Part shown: in pieces, positions 32,353-41,302 of the stretch
How the letters are laid out: the number at the start of each line of letters is the position of its first letter
Numbering within the stretch: position 1 is the stretch's first letter
Made by a program: the position numbers and the translations under genes
Notes under the pieces: generated by a model
The model's database searches: none
What the model was told of the DNA's origin: nothing
What the model saw: the letters and a program-made list of their open reading frames with translations, nothing else
Assembly (NCBI GenBank): GCA_022827905.1
Contig: JAJEIQ010000057.1
Location: forward strand, 21,440 to 85,439
Direction: 5' to 3'
Source: Pseudomonadales bacterium
Lineage (GTDB): Bacteria > Pseudomonadota > Gammaproteobacteria > Pseudomonadales > Azotimanducaceae
Length of the DNA: 64,000 nt

Positions 32353-34221
32353 ATGCCGATGGATCCCGCCATCGAGGCACTGGTAGGCGAGTACGACTTC
32401 GATCCCGCCGAACTGGTGGCCATCTACGCACGGGAGCGCGACAAGAGGCTGCGCCCCGACAAGAACGATCAGTATCTGGAAGTCACCGGCGAGCACTCGA
32501 AGTTCCTGGACGATCCCTACGCCGAACCCGTCTCCGCACGGGAACCGCTCCTCGACACGGTGGAAGTGCTGGTAATCGGCGGCGGCTTCGGAGGCGTGCT
32601 CGGCGCGGTGCGTCTGCGCGAGCAGGGGTTCGAGGACATCCGCATCGTGGAGAAGGCCGGCGACTTCGGCGGCTGCTGGTACTGGAACCGGTATCCCGGC
32701 ATACGTTGCGATACGGAAGCCTACGTTTACATGCCGCTGCTCGAAAAAATGGGCTATGTGCCGACGGAGAAATACGCCAAGGGATCGGAGATTCACGATT
32801 ACATCGTGCGCATCGCCCAACGCTACGGGCTCTACAACGATGTCTGTTTCCAGACCCGGGTCACTGGCATGCACTGGGACGAGGCGCAGGGCGTCTGGCA
32901 GGTGACCACCGACCGTGGCGATCGCATTCGGGCCCGTTTCGTGCTGATGGCCAACGGCCCGCTGGACCGGGCGAAGCTGCCGGGCATCCCCGGCATTGAC
33001 CGGTTCAAGGGCCACATGTTCCACACCTCCCGCTGGGACTACGATTTCACCGGCGGCGACTTCGACGGCAATCTTTCAGGTCTTCGAGACAAGCGGGTCG
33101 CCGTCCTCGGAACCGGCGCTTCCGCCGTTCAATGCGTGCCGCTGATCGCGGAAACAGCGCAGCATCTTTACGTGATTCAGCGCACCCCCGCAGCCGTCGA
33201 ACCCCGCAACAACCGGCCGACCGATCCACAATGGCGGACCGCGCTAGCCCCTGGCTGGCAGGCAGTGCGCAAGGAGAATTTCAACCGCTGGGTGACGGGA
33301 GATCCGTCTGGCGAGGACATGGTGGACGATGGCTGGACAGCGATCGGCCGCCTGCTTGATCCCACTGCCACCTGGGCCGCCCCCCTCATCGGCCGGCCGC
33401 TGACGTCGGAAGAAGGCCAGTACATCAGCAACATCTTGGACGACAAGCAGATGAACGCCCTGCGGCAGTGGATCGACGATGTGGTGGACGATCCCGAAAC
33501 GGCGGCGAAGCTCAAGCCGTGGCACCGGCGCTGGTGCAAACGGCCCCTGTTTCACGACGACTACTACGCTACCTTCAACCGGCCCAACGTCACGCTGGTG
33601 GACACCGACGGCCAGGGCGTCGAGCAGGTCACAGAAACCGGCGTCGTTGCAGGCGGCGTGGCGTACGACGTGGACTGCCTCATCTTTGCGAGCGGGTTTG
33701 AGGTGGGCACCGCCTACCGTCGCCGGGCGGGATACGACCCGGTCGCGCGCGATGGCCGCAGGCTGAGCGAGCATTGGGCCAACGGCATGCGCACCTTCAA
33801 GGGGTTGCACATCCGCGACTTTCCCAACTGCTTCTACATCGGCTTCGGCCAGAACGCCAATGCGACCAATTTCTGTTTCATTCTCGATGAGCAGTCGCAG
33901 CACGTCGCCTACGTGCTGGCCGAGATGCGCCGCCGCGGCGCAGGCCGTGTCGAGCCGACGCCGGAGGCTGTGGATGCCTACGTGGAGGAAGTGAGCCCGC
34001 TGGCCATCAGCCAACTGGAATTCTGGGTCGATTGCACGCCGGGCTATTTCAACGGCGAGGGGGACCACGACGACCCCAACGGCTTTTTCGCCAACCTGCA
34101 CCCCGCTGGCACAGTGGTGTTCTACGACCAACTACGGGCTTGGCGGGCAGAGGGAAATCTGCGCGGTCTGGAACTTGACGGCCGGGAGGTGGACGGTGCG
34201 CAGGCGTCCAGCGCCGACTGA
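32353..34221 (+). CDS. Type I Baeyer-Villiger flavin monooxygenase
   Basis: A 622-residue flavoprotein that would insert oxygen next to a ketone using FAD and NADPH. The FAD loop is VLVIGGGFGGVLGAVRL (about 74-90), preceded by a ~65-residue extension. The BVMO fingerprint is FKGHMFHTSRWDYD, and the NADPH loop is VAVLGTGASAVQCVP. DFGGCWYWNRYPGIRCDTEAY and the C-terminal FPNCFYIGFGQNANATNFCF block are family features. AGAGG precedes the ATG. The N-terminal extension resembles HAPMO/PAMO-related enzymes active on bulky ketones. It begins an operon with an SDR and a SnoaL-like protein, consistent with an alcohol-ketone-lactone sequence. Confidence 0.92.
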   Translation: MPMDPAIEALVGEYDFDPAELVAIYARERDKRLRPDKNDQYLEVTGEHSKFLDDPYAEPVSAREPLLDTVEVLVIGGGFGGVLGAVRLREQGFEDIRIVEKAGDFGGCWYWNRYPGIRCDTEAYVYMPLLEKMGYVPTEKYAKGSEIHDYIVRIAQRYGLYNDVCFQTRVTGMHWDEAQGVWQVTTDRGDRIRARFVLMANGPLDRAKLPGIPGIDRFKGHMFHTSRWDYDFTGGDFDGNLSGLRDKRVAVLGTGASAVQCVPLIAETAQHLYVIQRTPAAVEPRNNRPTDPQWRTALAPGWQAVRKENFNRWVTGDPSGEDMVDDGWTAIGRLLDPTATWAAPLIGRPLTSEEGQYISNILDDKQMNALRQWIDDVVDDPETAAKLKPWHRRWCKRPLFHDDYYATFNRPNVTLVDTDGQGVEQVTETGVVAGGVAYDVDCLIFASGFEVGTAYRRRAGYDPVARDGRRLSEHWANGMRTFKGLHIRDFPNCFYIGFGQNANATNFCFILDEQSQHVAYVLAEMRRRGAGRVEPTPEAVDAYVEEVSPLAISQLEFWVDCTPGYFNGEGDHDDPNGFFANLHPAGTVVFYDQLRAWRAEGNLRGLELDGREVDGAQASSAD

Positions 34222-34271
34222 TCAATCGAATCCGGCGCCCTGAACAGCGATAGGCCGTGGGCGTGTTGAAC

Positions 34272-35123
34272 ATGGTGGATCTGTCCGGCAGGGTCGCAAT
34301 AGTGACCGGCGGCGCCTCGGGCATAGGCCGCTCCGCCGCCCAGCAATTGGCGCGCGCGGGCGCGGCAGTGGCCGTCGCGGATATCAACGGCGAAGGTGCC
34401 GAGGAAGTTGCTCGCGGCATTCAGGCCGCAGGCGGCGACGCACTGGCCGTAACCACCGACGTCGCACAGCCGCCGCAGATCGAGAGCATGGTGGAACGCG
34501 TGGTCTCGCACTTCGGAGCGCTGCACATCCTTTGCAACAACGCTGCCGACTTGTCGCTGCTCGAACGCGACCGCGACCTGCTGCAAACCGACATCGAGAC
34601 TTGGAATAAAACCTGGGAGGCCGATCTGCGGTCGGTCATGGTCGCGAGCAAGCACGCCTTGCCGCACATGCTGGCCGCGGGAGGCGGCGCCATTGTCAAT
34701 GTCTCGTCCGTGGACGGCGCCAGTGGTGACAACACGCGCTTTGCCTATGCGACCGCCAAGGCAGGCATCAATGTGCTCACCCAATGCATGGCGGTCGCGT
34801 ACGGCAAATCGGGCATTCGCTGCAACGCGATATTGCCTGGGCTGGTTCTGTCGCCAGCGGCGACGGACACGCTGGAGGCGCATCCGGCGATTCGGGAGAT
34901 CTTCCTCGAAAATGTGCTGACGCCGCATCTGGGCACCCCCGAAGAGATCGCCTCGGTGATCGTGTTCCTAGCGAGCGATGCCGCGTCCTACGTGAATGGG
35001 CAACTCATTCGGGTGGACGGAGGACTACTGAGTCACGTACCGCACCTAGCACAACACGAGAAGTACTTCGCCACCTTGGCAACGAGCGCCGAAGCACCGG
35101 GGGATGGCGCCACGAGCGCCTGA
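34272..35123 (+). CDS. SDR family oxidoreductase
   Basis: A 283-residue SDR with AIVTGGASGIGRSAAQQLARAG, LHILCNNAADLSLLERDRDLL, SSVDGASGDNTRFAYATAK and NGQLIRVDGGLLSHVPH, followed by a ~30-residue tail. ATG 34272 (MVDLSGRVAIVTGG) suits the family; GTG 34257 is possible and neither has a strong ribosome site. It lies 50 bases after the Baeyer-Villiger enzyme and could oxidise an alcohol to that enzyme's ketone substrate. Confidence 0.84.
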   Translation: MVDLSGRVAIVTGGASGIGRSAAQQLARAGAAVAVADINGEGAEEVARGIQAAGGDALAVTTDVAQPPQIESMVERVVSHFGALHILCNNAADLSLLERDRDLLQTDIETWNKTWEADLRSVMVASKHALPHMLAAGGGAIVNVSSVDGASGDNTRFAYATAKAGINVLTQCMAVAYGKSGIRCNAILPGLVLSPAATDTLEAHPAIREIFLENVLTPHLGTPEEIASVIVFLASDAASYVNGQLIRVDGGLLSHVPHLAQHEKYFATLATSAEAPGDGATSA

Positions 35124-35141
35124 CAGCTTAAGGAAACGTTA

Positions 35142-35561
35142 ATGACTGGGACCATGACCAATGCGGACGTGACGCGCCGGGTAGTCGAACTGGTGTCGGC
35201 CTTCCGGTTCGACGAGCTGGAACAACACATACACGAAGACATCGTCATGGAAGCCCCGTTCCAGGCGTTCCACGCCGGCCCCATGCGGCGTGGCCGGGCG
35301 AAGTTCATGGAGGGCATGTCGTTTGTTCCGAACGTGTTCGACAAGTTCAAACTGAACATCCACGAACTCTACGACTGCCCGGAACAGGACGTGGTGGTCT
35401 TCGAACAAACCAGCATGGGCGTGTTCGCCGGCAACGGCGCTACCTACCAGAACCGCTACATCATGGTGTTCGGTTTTCGGGACGGGCAGATTGTGCTGTG
35501 GCGCGAGTTCTACAATCCCGAGATCATGAACGCGGGCATGTTGTTCATGCTTGACGGTTGA
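35142..35561 (+). CDS. SnoaL/NTF2-like protein
   Basis: A 139-residue NTF2-fold protein: VVELVSAFRFDELEQHIHEDIVMEAPFQAF, RGRAKFMEGMSFVPNVFDKFKLNIHELYDCPEQDVVVFEQTSMGVF, ATYQNRYIMVFGFRDGQIVLWREFYNPEI. It is clearly related to the protein at 28004-28417. AAGGAAAC lies before the ATG, 18 bases after the SDR stop. Last gene of the monooxygenase operon; converges with the acyl-CoA synthetase. Confidence 0.85.
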   Translation: MTGTMTNADVTRRVVELVSAFRFDELEQHIHEDIVMEAPFQAFHAGPMRRGRAKFMEGMSFVPNVFDKFKLNIHELYDCPEQDVVVFEQTSMGVFAGNGATYQNRYIMVFGFRDGQIVLWREFYNPEIMNAGMLFMLDG

Positions 35562-35568
35562 GCGACCT

Positions 35569-37308
35569 TCATTCCAGTTCCCCTATGAGCTGCTCCCGGA
35601 GCTTGTATTTTTCGACTTTCATGGTCTGGGTGACCGGCAGAGCCTCGACGATGCGCACGTGCGTCGGACGCATGAATTTCGGCATTGCGGACAGTGCCCA
35701 TTCGCCGATTTCCTGTACGCTCAGGGAAGCGCTGCGCTCCGGCACGATGAAGGCGCCGATGTCGTCCTCGGAGCCCTCGCGCGCGGGAACGGCCACCACG
35801 GCGCAGTGGCTCACCCCCGGGTGGTTGTTGAGCAGCGTCTCCACTTGGGTGGCAGCGATGTTCTCGCCCCGCACCCGGATGAAGCCCTGTTCGCGGTCCA
35901 TGAAGCACAGGACGCCATTGTCGTCGGCGGCGACGATGTCTGAAGAGTGAAAGCAGCCGTCCCGCAACGACTCCGCCGTGGCTTCGGGCCTGTTCAGGTA
36001 GCCTCGGAACAGGATGCCGGGCCGCACCGGTCGCATTATGAGCCTGCCCGGTGTGCCGGCCGGCGCCGGCTTGCCCTCCCGGTTCACCACCACAGGTTCG
36101 TAAACACCCGCGGTCTTGCCCATGAATCCATCCGGCACCGGTTTCGAACCGTCGAGTATGGCGTGCTGGCCCGCCATCGCTCGAACGATGTCTCGGATTT
36201 CCTGTTTGTCGTAACCCTTCCAGAGGTGTGCGGGGGTGCCCCGAGCATCGCCAAGTTCATCGATCAGGCCCGTGGCCCCGAGGCCGAGTTCCGTGGAACC
36301 GTAGCCGACGGCAATGAAGTCGAAGCCGAAGCGCCGGGCCAGCGTGCGGTGGTTGGCGGGCAATGGCTGCATGTGGGCGCGAATGATTGGGTTCTCCCGG
36401 TCGCTGGAATGCGCCGGCTGCTGCATCAGCCAGTCGTTCATGACATCGAGCAGCAGCGTGATGCTGGCTCCACTCAAGTGGATCCGACGCCAGAAGTCCG
36501 CGGGACTGAAGCGGTTCCAGACGGCGATGGAGGCACCTGCCCAAGCGGCACGCACCAGGTTGGCGTAGGCGCCGCCTATGTGGTAGAGCGGCAGATCGCA
36601 GTACAGCACATCATCGCGGTGGGTCATGGTTGCGAGCGCCGTGCCGAATGCCCGCAACCACCCGTGCGGGTGGATGACGCCCTTGGGATTCCCGGTGGTG
36701 CCCGAGGTATAGACGACACTGCAGAGATCGTCGGTTTCGATGGCCGTTGGCGGCCGCGTCTCGCCAGCGACCGACAATTCCGAAAAGAGCACCGACCGGA
36801 AGTCCGCGTGGGGCAAGACCTGGTCGTATTGAGGGTCGAAGTCGGCCTCGTCCTTGGCCGGTGCATGGACGATCACCCGGGGAATGCCGGCGGTCAATTT
36901 GCCCCGACAGTCGTTCAGCGCGGGCACGAGATGCCGATCTGCGATCAGCACCGGCGGTGCGAGATCGTCGATGACGTAGGCGAGCAGGTCGCCCACGAAA
37001 CGGTAGTTGATTGGGCAATACAGCGCACCCGTTTTCCAAGCTGCGAACATAGCGAACGCGCAGACGAGTCCGTTCGTGGAAAGCACGGCCACCCGGTCTC
37101 CTCGGCCGATGCCGAGGGCGGTGAGCGAGTTGGCGATCCGGTTGGTGAGGAGATTGAACTCCCGGTACGTAAAGCGCCGCTGGTCCTCGCCGTAGAAGAG
37201 AAACGGCCGATCGGGCTGCGTCCGCACCCAAGTGTCGAAGCGGTGCAGGACGGTGGGTTCGTCCGTCAACAAACGTTCGCGAACAAGTTCACCTGCAATC
37301 ATGGACAT
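35569..37308 (-). CDS. AMP-dependent acyl-CoA synthetase
   Basis: A 579-residue ANL-family ligase that activates a carboxylic acid to its CoA thioester via an acyl-AMP. The phosphate loop is VVYTSGTTGNPKGVIHPHG, followed by DLPLYHIGGAYA, GYGSTELGLG, the hinge DREQGFIRVRGENIAATQVE and the C-terminal catalytic Lys region TQTMKVEKYKLREQ. FadD-like rather than acetyl-CoA synthetase-like. ATG 37308 gives the usual N-terminus; the frame is open a further 103 codons but that extension has no domain. It probably primes an acid intermediate of the island pathway for beta-oxidation. Confidence 0.9.
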   Translation of the reverse strand: MSMIAGELVRERLLTDEPTVLHRFDTWVRTQPDRPFLFYGEDQRRFTYREFNLLTNRIANSLTALGIGRGDRVAVLSTNGLVCAFAMFAAWKTGALYCPINYRFVGDLLAYVIDDLAPPVLIADRHLVPALNDCRGKLTAGIPRVIVHAPAKDEADFDPQYDQVLPHADFRSVLFSELSVAGETRPPTAIETDDLCSVVYTSGTTGNPKGVIHPHGWLRAFGTALATMTHRDDVLYCDLPLYHIGGAYANLVRAAWAGASIAVWNRFSPADFWRRIHLSGASITLLLDVMNDWLMQQPAHSSDRENPIIRAHMQPLPANHRTLARRFGFDFIAVGYGSTELGLGATGLIDELGDARGTPAHLWKGYDKQEIRDIVRAMAGQHAILDGSKPVPDGFMGKTAGVYEPVVVNREGKPAPAGTPGRLIMRPVRPGILFRGYLNRPEATAESLRDGCFHSSDIVAADDNGVLCFMDREQGFIRVRGENIAATQVETLLNNHPGVSHCAVVAVPAREGSEDDIGAFIVPERSASLSVQEIGEWALSAMPKFMRPTHVRIVEALPVTQTMKVEKYKLREQLIGELE

Positions 37309-37616
37309 CGAACCGGAAGACTCAGTGGATGCATGCGCCCGGGTGACCCACATCGCCAGCTTGGCGCGCCCGTCGTTGGCGCATTGCATGGGTTGCCAGC
37401 CGCCTTGGACCAAGTTAGCGGGGAAGTCTTGGAAAAGCCAGCGTCCTGCGGTCCGCTCGCAAACCCAATGGCTATCCCGCAGGGTGCGCTCACGAGAACG
37501 GCATGCGGATCGCGCATGGGGTCGCCTGCGACATCGAACGCTTGGAGCAAATCGAGCGGCTCGCCGAAGTGCAGGAAGTTGATCGGACAGGACACTAAGA
37601 CAGGAAAGGACAGGCA
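37309..37616. other. 308-base divergent intergenic region, nothing recognised
   Basis: The stretch between the divergent acyl-CoA synthetase and KstD-like genes is GC-rich, with long open frames on both strands and none of the AT-rich promoter look seen elsewhere. A plus-strand frame ending at 37601 reads MRIAHGVACDIERLEQIERL before its stop but matches nothing I know. None of the six-site operator motif is present. It may hold a decayed gene. Confidence 0.35.
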
Positions 37617-39293
37617 ATGCAGATGACCGAAACGGCCGAAGCCCTGACCGCCAACGTGGAAAAGCCCAAGGTGGTCGAGAACCCGGACTCGGTAGATTGG
37701 ACGGCCGAGGCGGATCTCGTGGTCGTCGGCTTCGGCGGCGCTGGGGTCGTGGCGGCGCTCGAAGGGGTGCAGTCGGGGGCGAGCGTGCTGGCCGTGGACC
37801 GATTCACCGGCGGCGGCGCCACGGCGATGAGCGGAGGCGTCGTCTACGCCGGCGGCACCCGTCACCAACGGGAAGCGGGCTTCAACGACACCGCGGAGGA
37901 AATGTTCAAGTACCTATCGTTCGAAGGCGTTCCGGTCCGTGAGGATACGCTACGGCGCTTCTGCGAGTCGAGCAACGAGAACATCGAATGGCTGGAGCAG
38001 TTCGGCGTTCGCTTCGGCTCCGCATTTTTTGACGAGCGCATCGCCTATCCGCCCGACGGCTTCTTCCTTTACTACTCTGGAATGGAGAAATTCAGGGGCG
38101 AAGCGGCCAGAGTCGCTCCGAGGGGCCACCGCACGGTCGGCAAGGGCCCCACTGGACAAAACTACTTCGCTCCCCTTAAGGATGCGGCGTTGCAGGGTGG
38201 AGTTCGCTTCATGCCCCATGCGCCGGTGCGCCGCCTGATCGTGGACGGGAATGACCGGGTGTTGGGCGTGGAAGTTCAGGCCATACCCAAGGAGAGCCAA
38301 GCGGAGCATGAGGCGCTGTTCCGCCGTGTCAACCCGTACAAGATGGGCAACGGAGAAACCGCGGAACGAGCCATCGCCGCTTGCCGGGAGTTCGAGCAGC
38401 GCGTGGATGGCAATCGGCAGTCAATCCGGGCCCGCAGTGGCGTGGTGCTGGCGGCAGGGGGTTACAATTACAACTTGGAACTCTTCAGCCGTTATCGGCC
38501 AGTCATCCGGGAAGTCTATCGTGAGATCGTGCGCGGGGGATCGATGGGTTGCGACGGCAGTGGCATCGAACTCGGCACCACGGTCGGCGGCGCGCTCAGC
38601 CACATGGACCGGCTGTTCGTCACTAAGCCGGTCTCGCCTCCGGAGTCCTTTGTTTACGGCGTGCTGGTCAACGCCGAAGGCAAGCGCTACATAGCGGAGG
38701 ATGCCTACTTGGGCAACGTCGGCTGCATCACTTCCGAACAGAGCCAGCTAGGCCTAGCCTGGCTGATTCTCGACCGCCGCGTGTTCCGCAAGGGCCTCAA
38801 GCAACTACTCTGGCCACTGAAGACCGCATTGTCCTGGTGGGGCCTGCCGGCGCTCATCAACATCTTGGTGGGCGGCACCAAACGTGCCCGCACCATCGAA
38901 GCGCTGGCGGAGCGCTGCGGTGTGGACAGCAACGGGCTGCGCCAGACCATCGACGACTACAATCGATGCGCGGCTCGGGGCGAGGATCCCGAACACGGCA
39001 AGCTGCCGGTGCATATCGAGCCAGTCGACTCGCCGCCATACGTCGCGCTCAACATGTCGATGCGCAACAAGTGGTCGTTCTCCGGCGCCATGCCTTATGG
39101 CGGCCTGACCGTTGACGAAGACACCGGGGGAGTCACCCGCGCGGACGGCACGGTGATCGGCGGGCTGTACGCTGCCGGCCGCACCGCCTTGGGTGTCTGC
39201 TCGGAGAGCAACTTCAGTGGGCTGTCGATCGCCGATACGGTCTTCTCCGGCCGCCGCGCGGCACGGGCCGCATTGCGAGTCAACGAACCCTAG
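37617..39293 (+). CDS. FAD-dependent 3-ketosteroid dehydrogenase-like flavoprotein
   Basis: A 558-residue FAD-binding protein of the succinate dehydrogenase/fumarate reductase flavoprotein family that includes 3-ketosteroid delta-1- and delta-4-dehydrogenases. The FAD loop DLVVVGFGGAGVVAALEG is at about 33-50, GGATAMSGGVVYAGGT follows, and the C-terminal ribityl-binding block is GLYAAGRTALGVCSESNFSG. AGGACAGG precedes the ATG. Absence of a signal peptide or haem domain argues against a respiratory fumarate reductase. It could desaturate a ring next to a keto group; which ring or substrate is unknown. Divergent from the acyl-CoA synthetase. Confidence 0.85.
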   Translation: MQMTETAEALTANVEKPKVVENPDSVDWTAEADLVVVGFGGAGVVAALEGVQSGASVLAVDRFTGGGATAMSGGVVYAGGTRHQREAGFNDTAEEMFKYLSFEGVPVREDTLRRFCESSNENIEWLEQFGVRFGSAFFDERIAYPPDGFFLYYSGMEKFRGEAARVAPRGHRTVGKGPTGQNYFAPLKDAALQGGVRFMPHAPVRRLIVDGNDRVLGVEVQAIPKESQAEHEALFRRVNPYKMGNGETAERAIAACREFEQRVDGNRQSIRARSGVVLAAGGYNYNLELFSRYRPVIREVYREIVRGGSMGCDGSGIELGTTVGGALSHMDRLFVTKPVSPPESFVYGVLVNAEGKRYIAEDAYLGNVGCITSEQSQLGLAWLILDRRVFRKGLKQLLWPLKTALSWWGLPALINILVGGTKRARTIEALAERCGVDSNGLRQTIDDYNRCAARGEDPEHGKLPVHIEPVDSPPYVALNMSMRNKWSFSGAMPYGGLTVDEDTGGVTRADGTVIGGLYAAGRTALGVCSESNFSGLSIADTVFSGRRAARAALRVNEP

Positions 39294-39503
39294 CTGCGCA
39301 GCCTGACGTGAAGCCGAGCGCCGTACAAACTCCCGGGAGTGCTTCGGCGATGTTGTTGCGCGACCAGTTTGTGTGATCCGCCACCTCAAAGCGCAGCGGG
39401 TCGACGTCGGGGCCTAGGCTCAAGGCGACACTTCCCCTCTGCCTGGATATTGACTTTTGAACAAACCCATTGAATGCTACTTCATCTACAATTATCCTTT
39501 CAA

Positions 39504-39517
39504 TAGACGAGGGTCTG
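39504..39517. promoter_or_regulatory. Candidate TetR operator, site 4 (TAGAC-GAGG-GTCTG)
   Basis: Close match to the TAGAC-N4-GTCTA palindrome, ending only 6 bases before the ATG of the small protein at 39524; a bound regulator would also cover the ribosome site GAGGG. The 230-base region upstream (39294-39503) is AT-richer near its end and carries TTGACT at about 39450 as a possible -35. Confidence 0.45.
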
Positions 39518-39523
39518 ATTGGC

Positions 39524-39871
39524 ATGGCGAATGACATGTCTGCCACTCGATTGCCTGAACGGTTCGCGGAACTTGAGCCGTTCGTCGAAAAATGGGATCT
39601 GCCCGATATCAACAGCCGTTACGCCGCGAGGCTCTCGAGTTCCATGGACGACATGCAGGCATTCAACGACGCCATGGTCACGCGCGCCGAGGATATCAAG
39701 TCATGGCTCGACGCCCGGAGTTTCGACGATTACACGGAGAACGACCGATGCTTGGCACGACTCATGTTCGCCTATGCGATCGTGGCGCAGTCCGTTGAGA
39801 TCTACAAGCAGCCGGCCGTGCCCGACGCGGGCAATCGCATGTTCGATGTTGTTCTCGAACCGAAGATGTGA
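39524..39871 (+). CDS. Small protein of unrecognised family, paralogue of 24315-24647
   Basis: A 115-residue protein: TRLPERFAELEPFVEKWDLPDINSRYAARLSSSMDDMQAF is matched closely by the 24315 protein, as are TRAEDIKSWLDARSF, DRCLARLMFAYAIVAQSVEIYK and the terminal strand. ATG 39524 is preferred; ATG 39536 would align best with the paralogue start. It directly precedes two Rieske oxygenases. Because both copies stand first in operons followed by iron-sulfur proteins, a chaperone or subunit role in an oxygenase complex is a reasonable hypothesis. No known domain was recognised. Confidence 0.84.
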   Translation: MANDMSATRLPERFAELEPFVEKWDLPDINSRYAARLSSSMDDMQAFNDAMVTRAEDIKSWLDARSFDDYTENDRCLARLMFAYAIVAQSVEIYKQPAVPDAGNRMFDVVLEPKM

Positions 39872-39924
39872 TCGTGACCCGGCTTGGTGCCAGCGGGTGA
39901 CACGGGTCAGCGGAAGGAGCGCAA

Positions 39925-41247
39925 ATGTCTGAGAACTACTCGGTCGGCATCGACCCGTCCGTGTTGGCGAAAGAACCGGATGAGAAATGGACCGACAAGT
40001 ATCCAGACATCGACGAGTCCCGAGTCAGCTACGAAAGCATGACCTCCCCGGAGTTCTACGAGCTCGAACGGGAAGCCGTTTTCCGCCGCAGCTGGCTCTA
40101 CGCGGGGCGCGCCGAATGGGTTGACCGGCCCGGCCAGTTCTTCACCAAGGAGTACGAGGTTCTCAGAAACTCGATCATTGTCGTGCATGGCCACGACGGC
40201 AATGTCCGAGCTTTCTACAACGTTTGTCCGCACCGGGGCAACAAGCTGGTCTGGAAGGACGAGCCCGGGGAACCCATCGAAGGGGTCTGCAACCGCTTCT
40301 ACTGCAAGTACCACGGCCTCGGTTACGGCACCGACGGGAAACTTGAGGTTCTAACCGATCGGGAATCCTGGTTCGGCGACCAGGGCACGGAGCTCGCGCT
40401 GGCGGAAATCCCGCTCGCTTCCTGGAACGGCTTCCTGTTCGTCAATATGAATCCAGGCGGGCCGGAGCAGACGCTCAGGGAATTCCTCGGCGACTACTAC
40501 TGGGAGGGCTTCGGCTGGCCCTTTGAAAAACTCACCGAGCGCTTCGTGGCGCGGGGCGTGACGCAGTGCAACTGGAAGGGTCTCATGGATGCGTTCAACG
40601 AGATCTATCATGGCGTCTACGTTCACAAGGAGGCATTCCCCTACCTGCAGAAGATGGATTTCGATGCGCTGCAGGCCATGCATGTCAAGACGATGGCCCT
40701 AGTCGGGCAGCATGGCTTCTACATCTCGCCACGCAATCCCCAAGGCCTGTTCGTGACCGATATCGAACGAATTTCACAATGCACGGGCACCGGCCCGCAA
40801 TACCCAGCGGCGGAGGACCTTACGCGACTGCCGCCGGCCGCAAACCCAATCCATACGGACGACTGGGGAACGAGCAGCCACTTCATCTTTCCCAACATTC
40901 AGATACAGTTCTACTATCCCAACTGGTACCTCGTTTATCAGTACTGGCCATTGGCCTACAACAGGATGCGCTTCGAGATCGACTGCCACTATCAGCCGTC
41001 GAGAAACTTCTCCGAGCTGATCTCGCACTATGGACATGTGGCAACCTTCTGGGATGCGGCCCTGCAGGACATCAACAACCTGGAGGCGACGCAGAAAGGC
41101 CTTGAAATGGGCGTGTTCCAGAATTGGCCGCTAACCGATCAAGAACTCATGATTCGCGGGTTTCACCGTCAGATCTACCATCACGTGACCCGGTACAGGG
41201 AAGAACGGAACCTGGACGGTGCCGCCATTGGGCCAGAGCGGCACTGA
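39925..41247 (+). CDS. Rieske-type ring-hydroxylating oxygenase, alpha-subunit type, copy 1
   Basis: A 440-residue oxygenase with an N-terminal Rieske [2Fe-2S] domain (NVCPHRGNKLVW ... FYCKYHGLGY) and a C-terminal non-haem iron domain. Catalytic iron ligands are visible as the two His of NEIYHGVYVHKE and the Asp of ALQDINNLEATQKG. The spacing between the CxH and CxxH pairs is 23 residues, longer than the usual 15-18. Such enzymes hydroxylate aromatic or alicyclic rings using electrons from a ferredoxin/reductase. No beta subunit is adjacent, so it is likely a homo-oligomer of the KshA/Dit-like sort. GGAAGGAGCGCAA precedes the ATG. Confidence 0.92.
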   Translation: MSENYSVGIDPSVLAKEPDEKWTDKYPDIDESRVSYESMTSPEFYELEREAVFRRSWLYAGRAEWVDRPGQFFTKEYEVLRNSIIVVHGHDGNVRAFYNVCPHRGNKLVWKDEPGEPIEGVCNRFYCKYHGLGYGTDGKLEVLTDRESWFGDQGTELALAEIPLASWNGFLFVNMNPGGPEQTLREFLGDYYWEGFGWPFEKLTERFVARGVTQCNWKGLMDAFNEIYHGVYVHKEAFPYLQKMDFDALQAMHVKTMALVGQHGFYISPRNPQGLFVTDIERISQCTGTGPQYPAAEDLTRLPPAANPIHTDDWGTSSHFIFPNIQIQFYYPNWYLVYQYWPLAYNRMRFEIDCHYQPSRNFSELISHYGHVATFWDAALQDINNLEATQKGLEMGVFQNWPLTDQELMIRGFHRQIYHHVTRYREERNLDGAAIGPERH

Positions 41248-41302
41248 CCCAAAGGCATGCACACGCTTTGCCAACGAACCACTCGGAGCTAGTCGTCGAA
41301 CC

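Noticed and set aside
37309..37617. 103-codon N-terminal extension of the acyl-CoA synthetase
   Set aside because: No domain or signal features; family members start near MSMIAGELV. The region is listed as unassigned instead.
35947..37626. Long plus-strand open frame opposite the acyl-CoA synthetase
   Set aside because: Antisense to intact ANL motifs; no recognisable domain.
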